Assembly (NCBI GenBank): GCA_030600745.1
Contig: JAUVLL010000213.1
Location: forward strand, 1-6,021
From: Spirochaetaceae bacterium
Lineage (GTDB): Bacteria > Spirochaetota > Spirochaetia > B11-G9
DNA length: 6,021 nt
Direction: 5' to 3'
Shown here: piece by piece, positions 1 through 5,179 of the stretch
Position numbering within the stretch: position 1 is the first letter of the stretch
Layout: each line of letters opens with the position of its first letter
Position numbers and translations under genes: made by a program
The notes under the pieces: model-generated
Seen by the model: the letters and a program-made list of their open reading frames with translations, nothing else
Databases searched by the model: none
Told to the model about the DNA's origin: nothing

Positions 1-620
1 ACGGCATTATTATAGACAACAATATCCCGGGACCAGTTATCGGGAAAAGTAATTTCCGAAGGAGAAACAACAGTTACGGACAGACCGGCAGCCCGGGCTG
101 AGAGTGCAGTATCAGTGGTGTAGAGACTTTCTCCAAAGAAGACGAGTTTTTTACCAGGTAAGAATGGATAATGTTCTATCATCTCTCCAACCTGATAGGT
201 AGTGAAGAATCTCCCTCCCCGGGTTCCGGGAAGAAGATACTTACCATACATAATCTGGGCTGCGCCCACTGCAACTACAAGCGTACCATAACTATAAACT
301 TCTTTCTGCCCATCCTCGTTACGAAGATGAATCTTTTGTTCTTTCTGATCAATATAAAAAACACGTTTACCTGTAAATATTCGTTCATTTATATGACTGT
401 TTTTCAAGTTTGTAAGTACTTTCTCTCTAAACTCTGCTCCGGTATAATTTCCGCCCTGACCATCCGGCAGCTTTGTATTTTTCATCCAGGTATTTGTATA
501 CATCAGTGTATCCCGGGCTTCAAAGAGAGCAACTTTATCATGCCCCTCTGATATTAAAGAATTCAAAGCTCCCAGTCCTGAAATACCACCTCCGATTATT
601 ATATATTCATAATCCGGCAT
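1..620 (-). CDS. FAD-dependent (pyridine nucleotide-disulfide type) oxidoreductase, N-terminal part, cut by window edge
   Basis: The reverse strand is open from an ATG at 620-618 to base 1, giving 206 codons with no stop. Residues 6-17 (YIIIGGGISGLG) are the GxGxxG loop of an FAD-binding Rossmann fold, and E34 in ALFEAR is the expected ribose-binding acid at the end of the second strand. A second FAD-contact strand ends in TLVVAVGA (113-120). The following PGTRGGRFFTTYQVGEM and LPGKK stretches resemble the family in which 'PGTRPAGVFTAGTAQ' precedes the central NAD-binding domain (GlpB/HcnB/sarcosine-oxidase-alpha-like flavoproteins). The start is supported by AGAGGAG five bases upstream (626-632 on this strand). 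Oddly, the central dinucleotide-binding loop reads FFGESLYTTD (161-170), without the usual glycines, and no CxxC redox pair is visible. It is probably a cytoplasmic oxidoreductase; the substrate is unknown. The flavoprotein call is firm, the subfamily tentative. Confidence 0.9.
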   Translation of the reverse strand, partial: MPDYEYIIIGGGISGLGALNSLISEGHDKVALFEARDTLMYTNTWMKNTKLPDGQGGNYTGAEFREKVLTNLKNSHINERIFTGKRVFYIDQKEQKIHLRNEDGQKEVYSYGTLVVAVGAAQIMYGKYLLPGTRGGRFFTTYQVGEMIEHYPFLPGKKLVFFGESLYTTDTALSARAAGLSVTVVSPSEITFPDNWSRDIVVYNNA

Positions 621-870
621 ATCTTCTCCTCTTTATAATATGAATTGTTTTTTTAATATATATTTTTATTAGTATAGAGCAAAGGCAAATAGATCAATTT
701 CGATCAATTTTAATCAAATAAATGCACATAATTACAAGCTTTAATGATTTCTTTCGCAAACTTATACTTTGCTATTGTCTTCCATACAGGACTTTTACTA
801 TGATTGAGTATTCTTTCAAAAAAGGATACCTAATCTGGCATCCTTCAAAATCTCGAGTAATAACACTGAG
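621..870. other. A/T-rich intergenic region between the divergent flavoprotein gene and the transporter relic
   Basis: There is no convincing gene here. The part nearest 620 should hold the promoter of the leftward flavoprotein gene. Candidates on the minus strand are TTGATC (697-692) with TATACT (676-671) at a short 15-bp spacing, and TTGCTC (682-677) with TATATT (660-655) at 16 bp. Neither is strong enough to choose. The stretch 720-870 has stops in all forward frames and probably contains the eroded 5' part of the peptide-binding protein gene, but no lipoprotein signal peptide could be read. Confidence 0.5.
691..720. repeat. Three tandem 10-bp direct repeats, possible operator
   Basis: Three consecutive decamers, AGATCAATTT, CGATCAATTT and TAATCAAATA, share the core ATCAA in the same place. 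The first two share nine consecutive bases (GATCAATTT) and the third is looser. The spacing is close to one helical turn, and the array lies 71-100 bp upstream of the leftward flavoprotein start, so an iterated regulator site on one helix face is possible. The low complexity of the region means chance or slippage cannot be excluded. Confidence 0.45.
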
Positions 871-1442
871 GGGACTCTAAAAGTTGTATTTACCCTAAAA
901 GAAAATCCTCCGGGTACAATGGTCAGTTTCTAACCATGAAAGACGGGACATCTGCTCATATTGATATAGAAAAAATTGATGAAAGATCCGTTGCATTTCA
1001 TTTTCCAGGGATTGTTGCCAACCCTGTTTTGACACTTAATATGTACTTTGGTCCAAAATATCTGTATGCCCCTGCAAACCCTTATTTCGATGAAACTATA
1101 AAAAATCAATATACCTACAATCCGGAAAAGGCAATCGAACTGCTGGCTTCCATAGGAATAAAACCAAACTCAGAGGGAAAAATGACCGACATAACAGGTA
1201 ACCCTGTAGAATTTAATTTAACTCTTGGAGCTGACAGTACAATAGGTATCGATACAGCTAATATCTTTGCAGATGAGTGTGGTAAAATTGGGCTGAATGT
1301 AAATGTAAAACCATTGGATTTTCAGAAAGTTGTGGACATGCTTCTTTCCACCTATGACTGGCATGCTGTTATAATCTGCCCTGGCTCAAATTACTGGCCC
1401 ACCCAGGGAAGCAATGTATGGATGGTAACTATTTATTTTTAA
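871..1442 (+). pseudogene. Relic of a peptide ABC transporter substrate-binding protein (SBP_bac_5 / OppA family)
   Basis: The main open frame runs from ATG 936 to the stop at 1440-1442 (168 codons). The C-terminal half is typical of extracellular solute-binding family 5: YNPEKAIELLASIGI, then GNPVEFNLTL, IGLNVNVKPLDFQKVV, a STYDWHAV segment and GSNVW. Family members are usually 500-650 residues, secreted or lipid-anchored, and deliver peptides to an Opp/Dpp permease. Here three parts are missing. There is no signal peptide; an upstream fragment reading GTLKVVFTLKEN (871-906) lies in a different frame. Near 1054-1066 the text jumps from FPGIVANPVLTLNMYFGPK straight to LYAPANPYFDE, which in complete proteins lie well over a hundred residues apart. 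After GSNVW the frame ends in an unrelated MVTIYF. The ATG at 936 is not a real start, because homologous-looking residues precede it. The product cannot be functional. Confidence 0.85.
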
Positions 1443-1454
1443 AAGAAGAATAAT

Positions 1455-1727
1455 ATGATAAATCCTTTTCGGATAATTATCAGCTTTTTGTATGATTTTA
1501 AGCAGCACCACCCGCTGCTGAGCTTTATTACCGTCCGGTTTTTATCTATGCTGATTATCCTCTTTATTCTCGGACCCGCAGTATTCGGACTCATGTCCCT
1601 GGCCCCGGGAGATATTGTGGATAAATATGCACAAAAGCAGCTCCTTGTTATGTCGGAAGCTTCTTCGGGAAATGAAGAACTTTTTCCATGCACTCCGAAA
1701 CAGACCTGTAGCTTCACTATCTTTTAG
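1455..1727 (+). pseudogene. N-terminal stub of a peptide ABC transporter permease (OppB/DppB family)
   Basis: An ATG twelve bases after the binding-protein relic opens a 90-codon frame. Residues 22-52 include one strongly hydrophobic helix (FLSMLIILFILGPAVFGLMS) followed by LAPGDIVD, the hallmark start of OppB-type permeases, where the first transmembrane helix is followed by 'LxPGDPV'. A complete permease is about 310-350 residues with six helices and a C-terminal BPD_transp_1 domain containing the EAA loop. All of that is absent. After about residue 73 (MSEASSGNE) the frame reads into the beginning of the next gene in another phase and ends at 1727. The seam therefore falls near 1640-1680. 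No good ribosome binding site is seen (AAGAAG only). The order binding protein, OppB, OppC matches a normal operon, which supports the identification. Confidence 0.78.
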
Positions 1728-2025
1728 TGTTCTGATAATTCTCTATCTGGGTATGGGATTTGCGGAGTTTGCGGCCCCCTACAAACCGGGAACAAGCTTT
1801 GCCGATTTCAGCTACCATCCTCCGAACATGCGTTGGTACAGTCAGAAACTGGGTTTTGGACCCCAGGTGCAGGGTCATGCTGTGATTAATGAAATTACAT
1901 GGAAATATGCAAGAATTAAAGGAGATTACACAAGGGTTCGTCTTTTTGTAAAAGGAGAACCCTACCGTCTATTCGGGATTATACCATTGGAACATCACCT
2001 TATCGGCGTTAGCCACTTCCAGTGA
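1672..2025 (+). pseudogene. N-terminal third of a peptide ABC transporter permease (OppC/DppC family)
   Basis: The frame from ATG 1672 (MKNFFHALRNRP) to the stop at 2023-2025 gives 117 residues. Residues 12-36 form one transmembrane helix ending in AEFAAPY, as in OppC-type permeases, where a single N-terminal helix leads to a periplasmic segment. The rest, with YHPPNMRWYS, NEITWKYA, RLFVKGEPYRLFGIIP and EHHLIGV, matches the OppC subgroup with a long extracytoplasmic insert. In complete proteins that insert is followed by a 'GTDxLGRDVFSR' motif and the five-helix transport domain. Here the frame stops after GVSHFQ, so the translocation domain is entirely gone. The frame can also be opened further upstream (ATG 1615), but that part is the OppB stub in another phase. 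The start overlaps the OppB frame by 56 bp, a by-product of the upstream deletion. Confidence 0.85.
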
Positions 2026-2090
2026 ATTTGATTCATAACGTGTAAGCTCATTCTGTATCCCGATAAATTTACCAATTATCAGGAAAAAAC

Positions 2091-2119
2091 TTGACAGTTC
2101 CATACAGCTGGTTTACACA
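2091..2119 (+). promoter_or_regulatory. Possible promoter for the acyl-CoA synthetase gene
   Basis: A perfect TTGACA (2091-2096) is followed after 17 bp by TACACA (2114-2119), a poor -10 element. Transcription from here would begin around 2126, inside the ribosome binding site AGGGAGGAG (2123-2131), giving a leader of only about a dozen bases. The -35 match is exact but the geometry is awkward, so this is a weak call. Confidence 0.25.
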
Positions 2120-2137
2120 GATAGGGAGGAGTTTATT

Positions 2138-4063
2138 ATGCAGACTGTCATTAAAATGCTGGAAGATGCAGCAGAAAAATTTGGAAACAGCCCATATCTG
2201 GGTCAGAAGGAAGATAGCGGATGGAAAGATATATCCTTTTATGAGGCAAAAGAAGAAGCAGAATACTTTGCTGCAAGCCTTATTCGCAGAGGTTTTAAAA
2301 GGGGAAAAACTGCTACTATACTTTCTGAAGGCAGAAACAACTGGATTACCGGAGAATTCGGGATTCTTATGGCCGGATGTATATCTGTCCCAATCTCAAT
2401 AAAACTTCTACCCGGGGAGATCCCCTTCCTATTAAATCATTCCGAATCCGAATTGATACTTGCATCGGAAAACACTTTGGAGAAGATACTCTCCATTATG
2501 GAAAAGGTTGATAAAAAACCTTTAATTGTGCTGCTTTCCAATTATCGGGGTACAGCCGATGAAACATGTAAAAAATATGGTTTCCGTTTAAATGAGGATG
2601 TTGTTCCTTTTGAACAAATGATAGAAGAAGGCCGGGATAATTTTCCGGATATTGAATCGGAACTAAAAGACAGGATTGCTGCCGTAAAAGAGGATGATAC
2701 GGTGACGATCTCCTACACATCAGGTACAACTGGGAATCCAAAAGGGATTATGCTTACCCATAAAAACTACTGGGTAAACAGCCATGATGCTGTAAATACA
2801 TTTACCATACCGGAAAAACAGAGAACATTAATTATCCTGCCCCTTGATCACTCATTTGCCCATACAGTAGGTCTCTACGTAGGATTACTGCTTGGTCTCT
2901 CATTAAGTTTCGTGGATGCCAAAGCAGGAGGAATGAGTGTCTTAAGAAATATTCCAGGAAACCTGCTGGAAAGAAAACCATATTTTCTCCTTACTGTTCC
3001 CTCTCTTACAGGTAATTTTATGAAGAAGATGAAAGCCGGTGTAGCAGAAAAGGGCGGTTTTATTAATAAAATATTTCAAAAAGGCCTTGCCTGCGGAATA
3101 CGCTATCATGGTGATGGATTTCATAAACTTCCTCCGGGTATCCGTTTATCCTGCTGGCTGCCCTATAAACTCGCTGCCCTGCTGATTTTTCCAAAACTCC
3201 GAAAGATATTCGGCGGTAATCTTCACTTTTGTGTGGGAGGAGGAGCCTTGCTGGAGGTTAAACAGCAGGAATTTTTTAACGCTATCGGGGCCCCTGTGTA
3301 TCAGGGTTACGGACTTACCGAGGCAGCCCCTATTATCTGTGCCAATATTCCGGAAAAACATAAATTTGGAACTTCGGGAATTATCTTTCCCTCAATCGAC
3401 TGCCGTATTATGAAATCTGATACTGAAGAAACACCACTGGGAATTACCGGAGAAATTGTTATCCGGGGAGAGAATGTAATGAAAGGTTACTTCAAAAACT
3501 CTGAAGAGACAGCCAGGACTATCCGTGATGGATGGCTCTGGACAGGAGATCTGGGATACAAGGATTCTGACGGCTTTTTGGTAGTCGTAGGCAGAGAAAA
3601 AGCTCTGCTGATTGCTGCAGATGGAGAAAAATATTCACCTGAAGAGATTGAAGAGGCAGTAATTAACAACAGTAATGCTGTAAACCAGATAATGGCTTAT
3701 AATGAACAGAAAAAGTATACTACTGCTCTCGTCACTCTGAACGAAGCTTCCGTTATGGAGCTTATAGAAGGAAACAAACTCACAACAGCTGACGAAGTGT
3801 TAAAAGCAATCCACGATTCATTCTATAGCTTCAAGGAAAACGGTACCCGAATTCCTCCGCAGTGGATACCTTCAACATTTGCAATCCTTGCTGATGCCTT
3901 TACTGAGGAACACCAATTAATTAACTCTACTATGAAACTGGTCCGGTATAAGGTCCATAATTTCTACAGCGATCGTATTGAGGCTATGTACAGCAGCAGC
4001 GAATCAGACTACTACAATGAAACCAATCGTCAGGTGGTAAGAACTCTTTTTGATGTTAAATAA
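2138..4063 (+). CDS. Long-chain-type acyl-CoA synthetase (AMP-forming)
   Basis: The product (641 residues) activates a carboxylic acid, probably a fatty acid, with ATP to an acyl-adenylate and then to an acyl-CoA thioester in the cytoplasm or at the inner membrane. Signature motifs of the ANL superfamily are in order: P-loop YTSGTTGNPKG (193-203), YQGYGLTEAAP (388-398), WLWTGDLGY (466-474) and the hinge region GREKALLIAADGEKYSPEEIE (485-505), with R486 as the conserved ribose contact. Length and motif style match the FadD15/Faa1-like group (600-650 residues). The ATG at 2138 is set by an excellent AGGGAGGAG seven bases upstream. At the hinge, the usual GRxKD aspartate is replaced by A489, while the Y499-S500-P501 region is normal. 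No frameshift or stop interrupts the gene, unlike both neighbours. The alcohol dehydrogenase relic follows after 17 bp, suggesting a former two-gene operon. The exact acyl chain cannot be read from sequence. Confidence 0.96.
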   Translation: MQTVIKMLEDAAEKFGNSPYLGQKEDSGWKDISFYEAKEEAEYFAASLIRRGFKRGKTATILSEGRNNWITGEFGILMAGCISVPISIKLLPGEIPFLLNHSESELILASENTLEKILSIMEKVDKKPLIVLLSNYRGTADETCKKYGFRLNEDVVPFEQMIEEGRDNFPDIESELKDRIAAVKEDDTVTISYTSGTTGNPKGIMLTHKNYWVNSHDAVNTFTIPEKQRTLIILPLDHSFAHTVGLYVGLLLGLSLSFVDAKAGGMSVLRNIPGNLLERKPYFLLTVPSLTGNFMKKMKAGVAEKGGFINKIFQKGLACGIRYHGDGFHKLPPGIRLSCWLPYKLAALLIFPKLRKIFGGNLHFCVGGGALLEVKQQEFFNAIGAPVYQGYGLTEAAPIICANIPEKHKFGTSGIIFPSIDCRIMKSDTEETPLGITGEIVIRGENVMKGYFKNSEETARTIRDGWLWTGDLGYKDSDGFLVVVGREKALLIAADGEKYSPEEIEEAVINNSNAVNQIMAYNEQKKYTTALVTLNEASVMELIEGNKLTTADEVLKAIHDSFYSFKENGTRIPPQWIPSTFAILADAFTEEHQLINSTMKLVRYKVHNFYSDRIEAMYSSSESDYYNETNRQVVRTLFDVK

Positions 4064-4080
4064 AAAAAAGAGGTTAAAGT

Positions 4081-4280
4081 GTGAAGAATTTTGAATTTTA
4101 CTCCCCTACCAGAATTATCTTTGGTAGGGACATTCTAAAAAAATCTTGGCAGAACTGCCTCATGCCCGGGAAGGCGCTAAAAAAGCCCTGGATACAGGTG
4201 CAAGAGCTTTATGCGGATATTGGGGTATCGATGGATACACCGATGAAGACCTGGCAGCTATTTACCGACTTGCTCTGTAG
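4081..4280 (+). pseudogene. Gutted iron-containing alcohol dehydrogenase (Fe-ADH), ends only, frame broken
   Basis: A GTG at 4081, seven bases after AGAGG (4069-4073), starts MKNFEFYSPTRIIFGRDILKK, the characteristic N-terminus of Fe-ADH enzymes such as the butanol dehydrogenases. These are cytoplasmic NAD(P)H-dependent aldehyde reductases of about 380-400 residues. In the starting frame the text then becomes meaningless until a stop at 4318-4320. One base back, in the -1 frame, it reads ILAELPHAREGAKKAL and ends TDEDLAAIYRLAL at a stop (4278-4280). That ending resembles the family's C-terminus ('T.edl..iy..al'). Joining the two frames at the A7 run (4137-4143) gives only about 66 residues, so roughly 320 are missing, including the GGGS nucleotide-binding motif and all the metal-binding residues. 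The N-terminal assignment is strong; the C-terminal one is an inference from a short match. The gene was probably cotranscribed with the acyl-CoA synthetase. Confidence 0.72.
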
Positions 4281-4482
4281 TACAAATATCGGACACACCG
4301 TCAGACACAGAGTTGCTTAATATTATAACTTCTATTGTTTTGTGATGTAGGAGGCATTTGCGATGTCTCTGAATTCGACTTGTTTTTGGCTTTTTACGCC
4401 AGTCTAGAGTCAATATATTAGAGAAGAAGTATTTTTAAGTAGAAAATGTGATACAGCGCAAAAAGCTCTGTAGATCAACACA
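4281..4482. other. Non-coding gap upstream of the toxin-antitoxin promoter
   Basis: No gene of normal size is visible on either strand. The region contains one tiny open frame with a good ribosome binding site (4363-4407, listed separately) and an imperfect hairpin at 4452-4472 (eight pairs with one mismatch, loop AAAAA) that lacks a T-run. It probably marks the boundary between the decayed tract and the inserted or retained toxin-antitoxin module. Confidence 0.5.
4363..4407 (+). CDS. Possible 14-residue peptide or start of a lost gene
   Basis: The frame from ATG 4363 to the TAG at 4405-4407 encodes MSLNSTCFWLFTPV. It stands out because a full AGGAGG (4349-4354) lies eight bases upstream, better than the site of several real genes here. 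The peptide matches nothing I know. It could be a short leader peptide, the leftover 5' end of a deleted gene (in keeping with the neighbouring relics), or a chance open frame. No promoter is obvious directly upstream. Confidence 0.2.
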   Translation: MSLNSTCFWLFTPV

Positions 4483-4511
4483 TTGAATACTTAGCATAGT
4501 TATGATAATAT
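4483..4511 (+). promoter_or_regulatory. Promoter of the toxin-antitoxin operon
   Basis: TTGAAT (4483-4488) and TAATAT (4506-4511) are separated by 17 bp, matching the sigma-70 consensus at four of six bases in each element. Transcription would start near 4518, leaving a leader of about 20 bases that contains the AAAGGAGG ribosome binding site (4526-4533) five bases before the antitoxin ATG. Confidence 0.55.
4491..4508. promoter_or_regulatory. Imperfect palindrome over the toxin-antitoxin promoter, candidate operator
   Basis: TTAGCATA (4491-4498) and TATGATAA (4501-4508) are inverted copies with one mismatch and a two-base spacer. The element fills the promoter spacer and enters the -10 box. 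Phd/YefM antitoxins bind palindromes at this place as dimers and repress their own operon more tightly with toxin bound, so an autoregulatory site is the natural reading. It is inferred from position and symmetry only. Confidence 0.5.
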
Positions 4512-4538
4512 TAAGATAAATGTATAAAGGAGGATGGT

Positions 4539-4832
4539 ATGCCGCAGATTAGACCTGTATCGGATTTACGCAATAATTTCGCTGATATTTCAAAAATAGT
4601 ACATGCAACATCTGAGCCGGTTTTTTTAACTAAAAATGGATACGGCGATATGGTTGTAATGAGTATTGAGGCTTATGAAAATAAACTTTTTAAAAGTGAA
4701 ACATATCATAAGTTGAGGGAAGCTGAACTGGAAGCTAAATCTACAAAGCAACGATATTCCCATAATGAAGTTTTTTCAGATTTAAAAGCAAAGCTTTACT
4801 CTAAGATAGAAAATAATAATGCACAAACTTAA
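4539..4832 (+). CDS. Type II toxin-antitoxin antitoxin, Phd/YefM family
   Basis: The protein has 97 residues. Its first half is a classical Phd/YefM DNA-binding domain: IRPVSDLRNNFADISKIV (4-21), then EPVFLTKNGYGDMVVMSIEAYE (27-48), the 'PvxiTknGr...vvms.eey' signature. The lysine- and glutamate-rich C-terminal half (49-97) is the flexible part that in this family folds on and neutralises the toxin. The start is fixed by AAAGGAGG five bases upstream. The gene overlaps the toxin gene by 14 bp, the usual arrangement giving translational coupling and an excess of antitoxin. A promoter and palindrome lie directly upstream, consistent with autorepression. Length is slightly above the 80-90 residues typical of the family. 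Its likely partner is the RelE/ParE protein that follows. Confidence 0.93.
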   Translation: MPQIRPVSDLRNNFADISKIVHATSEPVFLTKNGYGDMVVMSIEAYENKLFKSETYHKLREAELEAKSTKQRYSHNEVFSDLKAKLYSKIENNNAQT

Positions 4833-5130
4833 ATATCTACCTTTGGCAGTAACAGATTTAGATGGAATTATAAGTTATATTGCAGATACATTGAAAGCAC
4901 CACAGGCCGCCATGGATCTGCTTGATACTTTTGACAACTCTATTTCCCGACTTCAGCAATTCCCTTATTCCTGTAAAATTTACCAGGCAGAAGAACCCAT
5001 TGAGACTGAATACAGGATGTTATCAGTAAAAAACTACCTTGTGTTTTATGTGGTGATGGAACATACTATAGAAATACACAGAATTATTTATGCCGGAATG
5101 GATTATGGGAAAATTATGGATAAGGATTAA
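4819..5130 (+). CDS. Type II toxin-antitoxin toxin, RelE/ParE superfamily
   Basis: The product has 103 residues, the normal size for the superfamily. LKYLPLAVTDLDGIISYIAD (4-23) matches the first strand and helix ('v.ytp.A..dL.eI..yi'). The middle LLDTFDNSISRLQQFPY (34-50) is the second helix with the usual 'l...P' end. YRMLSVKNYLVFYVV (66-80) followed by IEIHRIIYAGMDY (84-96) is the C-terminal sheet ('yR.l.v.nYlifY.v....v.I.rI.h..rDy'). RelE members cut mRNA on the ribosome and ParE members poison DNA gyrase; the sequence does not decide which applies here. The ATG lies within the antitoxin gene and has only a weak AAGATAGA upstream, so translation probably depends on coupling. The frame is complete, and no promoter of its own is visible. 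Confidence 0.92.
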   Translation: MHKLKYLPLAVTDLDGIISYIADTLKAPQAAMDLLDTFDNSISRLQQFPYSCKIYQAEEPIETEYRMLSVKNYLVFYVVMEHTIEIHRIIYAGMDYGKIMDKD

Positions 5131-5179
5131 AACACCTATTCTTTGAAGCAGGAACCCAAATTACCCTGTACTAACTTAT

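Noticed and set aside
171..551. Forward-strand open frame of 126 codons
   Set aside because: It lies wholly antisense to the flavoprotein gene, which has a clear FAD motif and ribosome binding site; the forward translation shows no domain.
691..720. FNR/CRP-type site (TTGATnnnnATCAA)
   Set aside because: The ATCAA units are all in the same direction; no inverted half-site at the right spacing is present.
1439..1717. Reverse-strand open frame of 92 codons
   Set aside because: It is antisense to the OppB stub and has no recognisable motif.
3231..3413. Sixty-codon frame within the acyl-CoA synthetase
   Set aside because: It is a shadow frame of an intact 641-codon gene with full motifs; the other short frames in 2091-3669 were dismissed for the same reason.
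4394..4403. Short stem TGGC...GCCA after a T-rich stretch
   Set aside because: Four to five base pairs are too few, and the T-rich bases are in or before the loop rather than after the stem.
4452..4472. Hairpin TACAGCGC-AAAAA-GCTCTGTA as a terminator
   Set aside because: The stem has a mismatch and no T-run follows, so a rho-independent terminator is not supported.
4281..4538. Insertion sequence or attachment site bordering the toxin-antitoxin module
   Set aside because: I found no transposase fragment, terminal inverted repeats or matching direct repeats on the two sides of the module.
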